From a virus, in the IMG/VR virus record IMGVR_UViG_3300027861_000123, positions 1 to 32,502 of that record: a DNA stretch of 32,502 nt. One strand, given 5' to 3'. The position numbers were made by a program, and so were the translations under genes. Below are positions 20,751 through 29,437 of the stretch, in pieces. Each line of letters starts with the position of its first letter. Position 1 is the stretch's first letter. Under the pieces are notes generated by a model. The model was not told the origin of the DNA. It made no database searches and worked only from the letters and a program-made list of their open reading frames with translations.

Positions 20751-23518
20751 TGAGTGTACAACTAATATTATATCCACAAAACTATCAGGGTGTTTACGCA
20801 TCTAACTCAAGTGTTATAACTACTAACTTAGTAGCAGATGGTGCTAGGTTTAATACAATAGCAAATCATACTGGATATAGTTCTTCTGCTAGTGATCCTG
20901 CTTTTGATGCAGTAACTAATGATGCACCTATAAGTAATTGGAAAAAGTTTAGGTCACAAGGTAGTAGTTCTTTTGCAGATGTAGATTATCCTATTGTTAT
21001 ATCAGGTTTTGCACCTAAACTAAGATTTAGAGCAGCATCAGGAGGTACTAATTCAAGTAGTGGTATATATCAAACAATAAACAACCTTGTAGTAGGTGCT
21101 ACATATCAATTAAAATTTAGAGTAGTAAATGCAGCTACTGGAGGATTAATTATTATTGGTGCTAATGGTTATGGTAACAATTTAGGAGGAGGAGGAGTAA
21201 CTGCTATATCAACTACAGGTACAGGTTTTAAGACATTTGATTTTACGGCAGTAAACTCATCAGAAGAACTTATAATGGATTACCAAAATGATGGTGCTGA
21301 TTCTATTGATATAAGGAGATTAACTATAAAAGGTGCAGGTGCTACACCACCATTAGTATTTACAGATTTAGCAGATGGACAAGTTATATGCGACTTATAT
21401 GAAGATGAAGATATACCATTGAGTTTATCTATTGATGACTTTAAAAATGTAGCTGAGAAAACTCAAAGTTATAGTAAAGACTTTAACCTACCTGCTACTA
21501 AACGTAACAATAGAATATTTACACAAATATTTGAGATAACTAATTCTGTAGAAAGTAACGCAGAATCATTTAATCCTTATGTGCAAACACAATGCGTATT
21601 AAAACAAGATGGTAATGTTATATTTAAAGGTTTTCTTAAATTAATTGATATTGTAAATAAAGATGGAGAGATAAGCTATAACGTAAACTTATATTCTGAA
21701 TCTATAATATTAGTAGATGTATTACAAAATAAATTATTTAGAGATTTAGATTTTGATGAATTAACTCACGATTATAATAAAACAAATATAACTGCTAGTT
21801 GGTATGATAATACAGGTATTACATTAGCAGAACCACTAGGATTAAGTTCTTTTGCTTATGATTCAGCATTAGGTGTAAATAATACAACAGTATTAAAATA
21901 TCCTTTTGTAGATTGGACTGGTAATTTAAGTGTAGATAATACAACAAACTATCCTATACTTAATAAATTAGAAGATGCTTTTAGACCTTTTATAAATTGT
22001 AAATATATATTAGATAAAATATTTAATGATGCAGGATTTACCTACACTTCTACTTTTTTAGATAGTTCTACATTTACTGATTTATTTATGGACTTTAACT
22101 GGGGTGCAGGAGATATGCCAGTAGAGGTTAATAGTAATGCAGTTGTAGGTAATTACAACAATACGACAGAACATTATGCAGGATCATCTTATACTAATTT
22201 AAAATTAACATTTCCAACTACAAATTTAGCTTCTGTAAATTATGACACAAGCACAAACAAAATTACAGCTGTAAATAATAATTCAGAATTTGTAATAGAT
22301 TATGATTATGGTGTTGCAAATAGAAATGGACAACCAGTAGTTCAGTTGAGATGGTTACTTACAAGAACAGATGGTACAACAGAAGAAATAGATGAAACAA
22401 GTCCTACAACACTAAATCCATTTGGTTCAGGTAATTATGCAGGACAATTTACTAGAACTTTAGATTCAGGAGATACATTAGAAGCACAGTTTAAATCTTC
22501 TATAACTAATATGTTCTATCAAGATTATAATATTTTAATTTCAAGTACTGCTACAGTAAACATAACAAGAAACATAACTGCCGTAACAGAATCTACTTTA
22601 TTAAATAATTTAAGAGGAGATTTAGGACAATGGGAATTTATTAAAGGGTTTATTAATATGTTTAATTTAATTATTAGACAAGATGAAACTAATCCTACTA
22701 ATCTATTAATAGAAACTTACGATACAGTATTTAACGATATAGACAAAGGATTAACTTTAGCAGATAGAAAAATAACACACGATTGGACTAATAAAGTAGA
22801 TGCTTCTGAAATAAAACTAACTCCTTTAGACTTAGCTAAGGAAACTATGTTTGATTACATAGAAGATGACAAAGATTTTGCAGCTAACTTATATAAAAAC
22901 ACTTTTGTAGAACCTTATGGCTCAAAAACATTTACTGCAAGAGGCAATACTATATTTGTAGAATCAGAGGAAGTAAGTGCTACTCCTTTTGCAGCCACTA
23001 TTGTAAAACCTTTATTAGATTACACACCTCAGTTTTTAACTCCTGCTATTTATTCATCAGATGGTGGTATTTATCAAAGTTTTGACAATAAACCCAGAAT
23101 ACTATACAAAACATCTGCTAGTCCTTTTGAAATGACTGATGGTACTTCATATTCTATACCTGCACAAAATGGAGTAACTGGTACTGGTGCTGAAACTGAT
23201 TATCTTAAGTTTAGTCATACAACTGATTTACCACCTTTATCTACATCATTAGATTTAAACTTTTCTCCTCATTTATTAATAGGTATATCAGGAAATACTT
23301 TAAATAGTTTATATCAACAGTATTGGTCTAATTATTTTGATGAGTTATATAACTTTGATACTAAAACAATGACAGTAAAAGTAAATCTTAACGCAGCAGA
23401 TATTACACAGTTTGATTTTAGAAATAAAGTAATGATACAAAACAGAGCATTTAGAGTAAACAAAATAGATTATAAACCAAACGACTTATCTACAGTTGAA
23501 TTTATACTTATACCATAA
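20750..23518 (+). CDS. Large tail-tip/baseplate protein with an inserted jelly-roll domain
   Basis: This is a 922-residue protein. The conserved core begins near residue 205 (QVICDLYEDEDIPLSLSIDD, then NVAEKTQSYSKDFNLPATK), typical of flavobacterial phage tail-tip proteins, and runs to the end (MIQNRAFRVNKIDYKPND). Residues about 20-195 look like an inserted carbohydrate-binding-like jelly-roll (SGIYQTINNLVVGATYQLKF, later SIDIRRLTIKG), the same module type as in the giant adhesin. I infer a baseplate hub or distal tail protein that also carries a glycan-binding domain. Overlaps of 1 base tie it to both neighbours. Confidence 0.65.
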   Translation: MSVQLILYPQNYQGVYASNSSVITTNLVADGARFNTIANHTGYSSSASDPAFDAVTNDAPISNWKKFRSQGSSSFADVDYPIVISGFAPKLRFRAASGGTNSSSGIYQTINNLVVGATYQLKFRVVNAATGGLIIIGANGYGNNLGGGGVTAISTTGTGFKTFDFTAVNSSEELIMDYQNDGADSIDIRRLTIKGAGATPPLVFTDLADGQVICDLYEDEDIPLSLSIDDFKNVAEKTQSYSKDFNLPATKRNNRIFTQIFEITNSVESNAESFNPYVQTQCVLKQDGNVIFKGFLKLIDIVNKDGEISYNVNLYSESIILVDVLQNKLFRDLDFDELTHDYNKTNITASWYDNTGITLAEPLGLSSFAYDSALGVNNTTVLKYPFVDWTGNLSVDNTTNYPILNKLEDAFRPFINCKYILDKIFNDAGFTYTSTFLDSSTFTDLFMDFNWGAGDMPVEVNSNAVVGNYNNTTEHYAGSSYTNLKLTFPTTNLASVNYDTSTNKITAVNNNSEFVIDYDYGVANRNGQPVVQLRWLLTRTDGTTEEIDETSPTTLNPFGSGNYAGQFTRTLDSGDTLEAQFKSSITNMFYQDYNILISSTATVNITRNITAVTESTLLNNLRGDLGQWEFIKGFINMFNLIIRQDETNPTNLLIETYDTVFNDIDKGLTLADRKITHDWTNKVDASEIKLTPLDLAKETMFDYIEDDKDFAANLYKNTFVEPYGSKTFTARGNTIFVESEEVSATPFAATIVKPLLDYTPQFLTPAIYSSDGGIYQSFDNKPRILYKTSASPFEMTDGTSYSIPAQNGVTGTGAETDYLKFSHTTDLPPLSTSLDLNFSPHLLIGISGNTLNSLYQQYWSNYFDELYNFDTKTMTVKVNLNAADITQFDFRNKVMIQNRAFRVNKIDYKPNDLSTVEFILIP

Positions 23519-24363
23519 TGAATTTTAAAAGAGGATTTAATATAAAACCAAAAGAAATAACTGGCATAGGAGAAGTTATATTTACTGATGGCACTAATGA
23601 TGTAGTACCTAATCAATTATCTTGTGAAGCATACGGATATACTTACAATGCAGATACAGGAACTTGCGTAGCTTTTGAGTATAGCACACAGGTACAAAAT
23701 TTTTTTAATAACGTAACTAACAATAGGTTAGGATCAAACAACACAACAGAGAAAGCAACTAATAACACTTTGATAAACGGAACTAATAATCTAACAAAGG
23801 GTAATAATAATAACTGTTTAGTAAATGGTAGGCAACACGAATTAACAAACGGACTAAATAATTCTGCAATTTTATCAGGTAGGTATGGACAAGCATTAAA
23901 TCAAGGAGAGGTAGTAATATCAGGAGGAGGTTTTAATGAGGAGTTAGCTATGTCTCAGATGTCCTTTGTTCAACAGTCAGGAAATACTACAGATGGTACT
24001 GAAACAGCTTTACTTACACAATATCTACCAACTACATATATACAAAAAGTAGCTAATTGTGTAATGGGTTTTGAAGCACACGTTATTGGAGTTAATACAG
24101 GTATAGGAGATGGTAGTGCAGGAGATTATGGTTATTTTAAATTAACAGGTGGTGTAAAGTTCACAAATGGATTAGCTTCTTATTACCACGTTGATGTTCA
24201 CGCAGTAGTTCCTCACGGACATAGTGGTTTAAACCTTACAGGTACAATGAAAGATGTAACTGCAACATCATTTGGTGTTCACGTTACAGGATTAGCAGAA
24301 ACATACATACAATGGACTGCAAGTATAAAATTATGGCAAAATAGAATACAACAAACTTTTTAA
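23518..24363 (+). CDS. Short tail spike/fibre with Asn-rich beta-helix-like repeats
   Basis: This is a 281-residue protein. After a short N-terminal adaptor (NFKRGFNIKPKEITGIGEVI), residues about 60-140 are Asn- and Gly-rich with regular hydrophobic spacing (TLINGTNNLTKGNNNNCLVN, LNNSAILSGRYGQALNQGEV), as in trimeric left-handed beta-helix or YadA-head-like spikes. The C-terminal domain (about 150-281) has FEAHVIGVNTGIGDGSAGDY and looks like a globular beta-sandwich tip. It lies between tail-tip proteins and the tape measure. The role is inferred from repeat shape. Confidence 0.6.
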   Translation: MNFKRGFNIKPKEITGIGEVIFTDGTNDVVPNQLSCEAYGYTYNADTGTCVAFEYSTQVQNFFNNVTNNRLGSNNTTEKATNNTLINGTNNLTKGNNNNCLVNGRQHELTNGLNNSAILSGRYGQALNQGEVVISGGGFNEELAMSQMSFVQQSGNTTDGTETALLTQYLPTTYIQKVANCVMGFEAHVIGVNTGIGDGSAGDYGYFKLTGGVKFTNGLASYYHVDVHAVVPHGHSGLNLTGTMKDVTATSFGVHVTGLAETYIQWTASIKLWQNRIQQTF

Positions 24364-24366
24364 GAT

Positions 24367-25770
24367 ATGGCAAAAGAAATAATAGAAGCAGAAGTAAAAT
24401 CAAATATAGGCGAAGTAGCTAAAGAAACAGAACAACTAGCAGATGCTGCCAAAGATGCTGAGAAAGGCTTTAAAGGTGTAGGAAACACTATTAAAGGAAT
24501 GGGTACTGCTCTAAAGGCAGCAGGTATTGGTCTAGTAGTAGGTTTATTTGCTAAACTAATGGATGTCTTTAGACAAAACCAAAAAGTAGTAGATATATTT
24601 AATACTGCTATGGAGTTTTTAAGTTTAACATTTAACGACTTCTTTAAATTCTTACAAAGCAACATAGATACTGCATCAGGATTTATGGATAGAATCTTTG
24701 GTAATGAAGTAGTACAAAGTATGATAGACTTTGGTAGGACTTTAAGTATAGAGGTTATTACTAGAGTTAAAAATCTTATACAAGGTATTGGTGGTTTAGG
24801 TTCTGCATTAGTAAAAGTATTTAAAGGAGATTTTGCAGGTGCTAGTGAAACTGCTAAAGCTGCAATAACTGATCTTACAGAAGTAGTAACAGGTAACGTA
24901 GTGGAAACTGTTGAAATGGAGAAAGCTATTACTAAGGTTACTGATAAGATAAAAGATTATGCTAAATCTACATTAGATAGTGCTAAAGCAATAGTTTCTT
25001 TAAGAAAAGAAAGTGAGTTAGCACAAGTTCAAGTACAAGGTTTAATAGAGGAGTACGACAGACAAGCAGAGAAGCTAAGACAAGTAAGAGATGATGAAAC
25101 TAAAACATTTGAGGAAAGAATAGCAGCTAATGAGGAGTTAGGTAGAGTTCTTAAAGAACAAGAAGAAGAAATGCTTAAATTAGTTGATATACAAATTAAA
25201 GCAGCACAAGCAGATGTAGATAAAAACAATAGTTTAGAAAATCAGATAGCATTACAAGAAGCATTAAACGAAAAGAAAGCAGTAGAAGCACAGATTACTG
25301 GTTTTCAATCTGAACAGTTAGTAAATCAAGTATCATTACAAAAAGAACAAACACAGTTTGCTTTAGAAAACGCAGATGCACAGATACAAGCATATAGCGA
25401 CTTAGCAGGTGCATTAAGTAGTTTAGCAGGAGATAATAAGGCATTAGCAGTAGCACAAGCAACTATAGATACATTTGCAGGTGCTAACAAAGCATTTGCA
25501 CAAGGTGGTGTAGCAGGTTTTGTAACTGGTGCAGCTATTATAGCATCAGGATTAGCTAACGTAAGAAAGATATTAGATACAGATGTAGGAGGTGGTGGTG
25601 GAGGTGGCTCAGTACCATCAGACACAGGAACTCCTGCACCTCAGGTACTTAGTGGTGCATTTACATTAGGAGGTGGCGAAGCACAACCAGTACAAGCATA
25701 CGTTGTTACAGATGATATGACTAACAACCAAAACAAGTTAGCTAATATTCGTAGGAGAGCAACAATTTAA
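24367..25770 (+). CDS. Tape measure protein
   Basis: This is a 467-residue protein. The N-terminus is helical with heptad-like spacing (KETEQLADAAKDAEKGFKGV), followed by a hydrophobic segment GLVVGLFAKLMDVF. Two long coiled-coil regions follow around 60-340, then a second hydrophobic stretch GFVTGAAIIASGLANVRKIL and a Gly-rich linker. This is the tape-measure layout; the protein sets tail length and is injected with DNA. At about 0.15 nm per residue it would specify a tail near 70 nm, fitting a siphovirus. The C-terminus ends NNQNKLANIRRRATI. Confidence 0.8.
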   Translation: MAKEIIEAEVKSNIGEVAKETEQLADAAKDAEKGFKGVGNTIKGMGTALKAAGIGLVVGLFAKLMDVFRQNQKVVDIFNTAMEFLSLTFNDFFKFLQSNIDTASGFMDRIFGNEVVQSMIDFGRTLSIEVITRVKNLIQGIGGLGSALVKVFKGDFAGASETAKAAITDLTEVVTGNVVETVEMEKAITKVTDKIKDYAKSTLDSAKAIVSLRKESELAQVQVQGLIEEYDRQAEKLRQVRDDETKTFEERIAANEELGRVLKEQEEEMLKLVDIQIKAAQADVDKNNSLENQIALQEALNEKKAVEAQITGFQSEQLVNQVSLQKEQTQFALENADAQIQAYSDLAGALSSLAGDNKALAVAQATIDTFAGANKAFAQGGVAGFVTGAAIIASGLANVRKILDTDVGGGGGGGSVPSDTGTPAPQVLSGAFTLGGGEAQPVQAYVVTDDMTNNQNKLANIRRRATI

Positions 25771-25772
25771 AA

Positions 25773-25804
25773 ATCAAATATTAATTAATTAAATCTATTA
25801 TATA
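25773..25804 (+). promoter_or_regulatory. Late promoter motif copy 3 (protease operon)
   Basis: ATCAAA (25773-25778), 15 bases, TCTATTATATA (25794-25804), then 2 bases to the ATG at 25807. Both halves match the consensus exactly. No TAnnTTTG is present. Confidence 0.65.
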
Positions 25805-25806
25805 GT

Positions 25807-26709
25807 ATGAAAAGAAAAGCAACTAAGATTGTAGAGTTAGTAATAGCAGATGATAGCGAAGAATTAACAATAGATGCTATAAGTCTTGTAACTTCTCCTG
25901 CAATAATGGAAAATTTTGTATTCTTTGGTAAAGAGAATAACAACTTAACACTAGCTAAGGTAGATGAGGAAAAACGTATGTTAGTTAGTCCTGCATTAAT
26001 ACCTAACAAACAAATATTTAGGTATGATCCTAATACTGATTCTAACTATTATGTATATTTCTCAAAAGAAACAGTAAGACAAGCTAGTGAGTTATATCTA
26101 AAGCATAACAACCACCACAAAGCTACATATCAACACGAAGATAGAGTATCAGGTGTATTGACTATAGAGAGTTGGATAAAAGAGGGAGAACAAGACAAAT
26201 CTAAGTTATATGGCTTTGACTTACCTGATGGTACTTGGTTTGTTAAGATGAAGATTGAGAATGATGAGATGTGGAATAAGATAAAAGATGGAGAACTAAA
26301 AGGTCTAAGTATAGAGGGCTACTTTATTAATAAAATGGAAAAAATGGGTAAACAACAATTTTCAAACGAAGATATAAGAGAAGCAATAAAAGAATTGTTA
26401 AGTGTGCAGAAAATAGAGTTAGGTGCTATAGATGATTTTGAAAAGTTATTTGATTCTACATTAGATAAAGATTTAAAAATATCTAATACTTTAATAGATG
26501 ATTTAAGAAAAGCTGAAGTATCTTATGCTAAAATTGAAAGTGATTATATAGCTTCTTTAAAATTAGGGGAAAAATTAATAGTACAAGCTAAAGATTTAGG
26601 TGTAGATTTACCACAAAAAATAAAAAACAAAGTAGAAAGTGCAAAAGTTACTATAAAAGATATACAAGCAAATATTAAAAATATTAAAAAGATGTATAAT
26701 TTATTATAA
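25807..26709 (+). CDS. XkdF-type prohead protease with scaffold-like extension
   Basis: This is a 300-residue protein. Residues about 1-180 match the XkdF-like serine protease domain (Peptidase_S78_2 type): SLVTSPAIMENFVFFGK, MLVSPALIPNKQIFRYD, HNNHHKATYQHEDRVSGV and IKDGELKGLSIEGYF. The histidine-rich block and the GLSIEGYF block are the likely active-site parts. Residues about 185-300 are helical and charged (EDIREAIKELLSVQKIELGA, ending IKKMYNLL) and resemble the following gene. The protease matures the prohead by cutting scaffold and capsid; the tail could act as its internal scaffold. This is the first gene of an operon with a late promoter motif. Confidence 0.75.
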   Translation: MKRKATKIVELVIADDSEELTIDAISLVTSPAIMENFVFFGKENNNLTLAKVDEEKRMLVSPALIPNKQIFRYDPNTDSNYYVYFSKETVRQASELYLKHNNHHKATYQHEDRVSGVLTIESWIKEGEQDKSKLYGFDLPDGTWFVKMKIENDEMWNKIKDGELKGLSIEGYFINKMEKMGKQQFSNEDIREAIKELLSVQKIELGAIDDFEKLFDSTLDKDLKISNTLIDDLRKAEVSYAKIESDYIASLKLGEKLIVQAKDLGVDLPQKIKNKVESAKVTIKDIQANIKNIKKMYNLL

Positions 26710-26720
26710 TATAAAATAAT

Positions 26721-27098
26721 ATGAGAGAAGATATATTAGAAGCATTAAGCGAACTAATAAAAGAAAAGACAGAACTAAAAGCTGAAAAGGTTGAGTTGGG
26801 TATGGTTGATGATTTAATTAGTGATTCTAAAAAATTAACTACGAGATTTGATAAAGCAGTAAAAAATCATATGGCTATAGCAAAATTAGTTAATGAAAAT
26901 TTTAAAGAAATGGCAAGTTTAGTTAAAGCTGCTAAAAAAGGATATGGTTTTGTGCAAAAAGTTGATAAACAATTTAAAGAGTTAGGAGTAAAACCTACAA
27001 AAGAATACAAAAATGCTACACAAAAAATTTATGATGTAGCAGAAGGTAGTGGAGAACAAATGCTTAAAGACCTAGCAAAGTTTAAAGGTTTATTATAA
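26721..27098 (+). CDS. Scaffold-like helical protein, paralogue of the protease C-terminus
   Basis: This 125-residue, mostly helical protein reads EDILEALSELIKEK, then KVELGMVDDLISDSKKLT, ending QMLKDLAKFKGLL. The order EDI.EA..EL, then K(V/I)ELG..DD, then a long helix, then LGVxxP, is shared with the last 115 residues of the preceding protease. This suggests duplication of the scaffold region into a free protein. It would assist capsid assembly, between protease and scaffold genes. Similarity was judged by eye. Confidence 0.5.
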   Translation: MREDILEALSELIKEKTELKAEKVELGMVDDLISDSKKLTTRFDKAVKNHMAIAKLVNENFKEMASLVKAAKKGYGFVQKVDKQFKELGVKPTKEYKNATQKIYDVAEGSGEQMLKDLAKFKGLL

Positions 27099-27100
27099 AA

Positions 27101-27132
27101 ATCAAACAAACAATAATTAATTCTATTATATA
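27101..27132 (+). promoter_or_regulatory. Late promoter motif copy 4 (scaffold/capsid)
   Basis: ATCAAA (27101-27106), 15 bases, TCTATTATATA (27122-27132), 12 bases before the ATG at 27145. Both halves are exact. It would drive the scaffold and major capsid genes. Confidence 0.65.
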
Positions 27133-27144
27133 AAAAAAAGACAA

Positions 27145-27801
27145 ATGGATTTAAAACAACAAATATTAGTAGCACTTGGTCTTGATAAACAAGAGGAAAG
27201 TGTTAATCTTGAATATCAAGCGAAACTAGAAGATGGTACTATAATAGTTTCTACTGCTGAATCTTTAGAGTCAGGAGTGGACATATCAGTTCTTACAGAA
27301 GATGGTACAACTATGTTACTTCCTGTAGGAGAATACAAGACCGAAGGAGAAGATGGTATAGGATTCTCTGTAGAGGTTGAGGGTGTTGTAGCTGAAATCT
27401 ACGAAGAAGAAGTAGAGGAGGAAGCAACAGAAGAAGTAGTTGAAGAAGAAGCTTCTAAGGAAGATATGGAAGAAGAAACTATTGAGGAAACTGAAGCAGT
27501 AGAATTTGATTCAGTAGCTTTTATGGATGAAGTTAAGTCTGTAGTAGTTGATCTAATGAGTAATGTAAATACTGAGATTGAAACATTAAAATCTGAGTTA
27601 GCAGAACTTAAATCAACAAATGAAGAATTATCTTCAGAAAAAGAAAAACTATCTGCACAAGTAGTAGAGTTATCAAACGAACCTGCTGCAAAACCTGTAG
27701 ATACAAACAAATTTAGTGCTTTAGGTAAAGAACTTTCACAAAGAGATTTATCTAAAATGACTAAAAGAGAAAGAATATTATATAACATAACAAATAAATA
27801 A
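27145..27801 (+). CDS. Capsid scaffold-like protein
   Basis: This is a 218-residue protein. The N-terminal 80 residues form a small domain (DLKQQILVALGLDKQ, YQAKLEDGTIIVSTAES). Residues about 88-120 are a run of Glu, and about 140-180 is a coiled coil (IETLKSELAELKSTNEELSS). The C-terminus is basic (KMTKRERILYNITNK). Acidic, coiled-coil proteins just before the major capsid gene are usually scaffolding proteins that are removed on maturation. The role is inferred from composition and place, not from sequence identity. Confidence 0.6.
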   Translation: MDLKQQILVALGLDKQEESVNLEYQAKLEDGTIIVSTAESLESGVDISVLTEDGTTMLLPVGEYKTEGEDGIGFSVEVEGVVAEIYEEEVEEEATEEVVEEEASKEDMEEETIEETEAVEFDSVAFMDEVKSVVVDLMSNVNTEIETLKSELAELKSTNEELSSEKEKLSAQVVELSNEPAAKPVDTNKFSALGKELSQRDLSKMTKRERILYNITNK

Positions 27802-27812
27802 AAAATTAAATT

Positions 27813-28715
27813 ATGGCTTTTAACGTAACATCAAATTATAGTGGGGGTGTTTTTGGACAATACATCTCGGCTGCATTAAAAGAAGCTAAATCCTTAGAGG
27901 GTTTAACTGTCTTAGAAAATATTAAACTAAAACAATCAATTAGAAAAATGGCAGGTTCTAGCTTAGTAGCTGATGCAACTTGTGATTTTACTGATGCAGG
28001 TACTCTAGCTTTAACAGAAGCAGTTTTAGAACCTAAGAATCTACAAATCAATGTAGACCTTTGTAAGAAAACTTTATTATCAGGTTGGGAAGCAGAAGAA
28101 ATGAAAGCAGGTGCTTTTAACAGAACTGCACCAACTTTTGACCAGTATGTATTAGCATACTTCGGAGAATTAATTGCTGATTCAGTAGAGGGTTCTATTT
28201 GGTCAGGTGCTGCTGCTAACGCAGGAGAATTTGAAGGCTTTTTAACGGCTACTACAGGTGCTTTTGCAGTAAATGGTAATGTAGTAGCATCTAGTGCTAC
28301 TGCTGCTTATACTGCTGCTAACATTATAGAAAACCTACAAACTTTAGTAGCTGACATTCCTGCTAACGTATATGGTAGAGATGATTTAAGAATCTATATG
28401 AATATGAAAACTTACAGATTCTATATTTCAGCTATCTCTACATTAGGATATGTTAATGCTTACAATATGAACGGAGATTACGTTCCAGTATTTGAAGGTA
28501 TCACAATCCAACCTTGTCCGGGGATGCCAGACAACAAAATGGTTGCTGCTGAAACTTCTAACTTATTCTATGGTACTGACTTACTATCTGATGATACAAA
28601 TATCAAAATGCTTGATATGACTCAGCTTGATGGTTCAGACAATATGAGAGTTGTTGCTAAGTTCTCAGGAGGTGTTCAAGTAGGAATTGGTGCTGACGTA
28701 GTTAGTCAATCATAA
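27813..28715 (+). CDS. Major capsid protein
   Basis: This 300-residue protein starts at AATT-ATG. The layout fits an HK97-fold capsid of Bacteroidetes phages: an N-terminal arm (SNYSGGVFGQYISAALKEAK), an early beta segment LTEAVLEPKNLQINVDLCKK, FDQYVLAYFGELIADSVEGS in the helical spine, and a P-domain-like region with GRDDLRIYMNMKTYRFYISA. The ending FSGGVQVGIGADVV is typical. It is directly behind the scaffold-like gene and is followed by a strong hairpin, which would allow separate control of the most abundant protein. Confidence 0.8.
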   Translation: MAFNVTSNYSGGVFGQYISAALKEAKSLEGLTVLENIKLKQSIRKMAGSSLVADATCDFTDAGTLALTEAVLEPKNLQINVDLCKKTLLSGWEAEEMKAGAFNRTAPTFDQYVLAYFGELIADSVEGSIWSGAAANAGEFEGFLTATTGAFAVNGNVVASSATAAYTAANIIENLQTLVADIPANVYGRDDLRIYMNMKTYRFYISAISTLGYVNAYNMNGDYVPVFEGITIQPCPGMPDNKMVAAETSNLFYGTDLLSDDTNIKMLDMTQLDGSDNMRVVAKFSGGVQVGIGADVVSQS

Positions 28716-28728
28716 TAACTGATTTAAT

Positions 28729-28753
28729 GGAGAGAGGGTTTATCCCTCTTTCC
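28729..28753 (+). terminator. Hairpin behind the major capsid gene
   Basis: GGAGAGAGGG (28729-28738) pairs with CCCTCTTTCC (28744-28753) around a 5-base loop; all ten pairs form, one as G-U. The following sequence is only moderately T-rich, so it may stop some transcripts or protect the capsid mRNA end. Confidence 0.6.
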
Positions 28754-28773
28754 TTAACTTTAAAATAAATAAT

Positions 28774-29340
28774 ATGTCTTGTAATTTAACAAAAGGAAGA
28801 AATATAACTTGTAGAGATACAGTTGGTGGAATCAAAGCAATTTACTTTGCACAGTTTGATGAAGTAGCTTCTTATATAAGTGCTTCAGGAGAATTGACTG
28901 ACTTTGACTTAGGTGCTTCTGATGACATATATAAATACACTTTAAAGAGGGGTACTGCGAGTTGCACAGAGACTCTTACTGGCAATAGCGAAGCAGGTAC
29001 TGTATTTTATACACCATCAGTTAATATCAAACTACACAAACTAACAAAAGAAGATCAAAATCAAGTAAAACTATTAGCTTCTAATAGATTGGTTATCTTT
29101 TTAGAATTAAACGAAGTATTAACGGCTAACTCACATAATGTGTTATTAGCTTTAGGACTTGAAAATGGAATGGAACTAAACGCAGGTACTAACGCAACAG
29201 GAACTGCATTTGGTGATATGAACGGCTATGACTGGACATTTGATGGTATGGAAAGAGATGCTATGGTAACAGTAGCTGACTATACTACAAATCCACTAGA
29301 CAATTCTGCATTTACTTTTCAAGGTATAGTTACTTCGTAA
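28774..29340 (+). CDS. Virion structural protein
   Basis: This is a 188-residue protein. The start SCNLTKGRNITCRDTVGGIK shows the Cys-x-L-x2-G-R...C pattern common to a Bacteroidetes phage virion family. The rest is beta-rich (IYKYTLKRGTASCTETLTGN, ending DNSAFTFQGIVTS). It lies between the capsid and the terminator. A head-decoration, neck or tail-tube role is possible; I cannot decide. Confidence 0.6.
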   Translation: MSCNLTKGRNITCRDTVGGIKAIYFAQFDEVASYISASGELTDFDLGASDDIYKYTLKRGTASCTETLTGNSEAGTVFYTPSVNIKLHKLTKEDQNQVKLLASNRLVIFLELNEVLTANSHNVLLALGLENGMELNAGTNATGTAFGDMNGYDWTFDGMERDAMVTVADYTTNPLDNSAFTFQGIVTS

Positions 29341-29361
29341 ACTATTGTTTTCATATTTCTT

Positions 29362-29391
29362 AGAGGGCTACTTCGGTAGTCCTTTTTTTTT
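29362..29391 (+). terminator. Rho-independent terminator with UUCG tetraloop
   Basis: GGGCTAC (29365-29371), TTCG loop, GTAGTCC (29376-29382), then nine T (29383-29391). The C(UUCG)G closing pair is exceptionally stable. This is the best terminator in the window and ends the capsid transcript. Confidence 0.9.
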
Positions 29392-29423
29392 ATCAAACAA
29401 AAACGACTTTTTTCTATTATATA
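29392..29423 (+). promoter_or_regulatory. Late promoter motif copy 5 (virion/adhesin operon)
   Basis: ATCAAA (29392-29397) begins at the base after the terminator T-run. It is followed by 15 bases, TCTATTATATA (29413-29423), and the ATG at 29438. Both halves are exact. Confidence 0.65.
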
Positions 29424-29437
29424 GTAAGTAAACAATT

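Noticed and set aside
27399-27788. Minus-strand 129-residue reading frame
   Set aside because: It is the complement of the Glu-rich scaffold coding region and gives a Ser/Thr/Val-rich sequence without structure.
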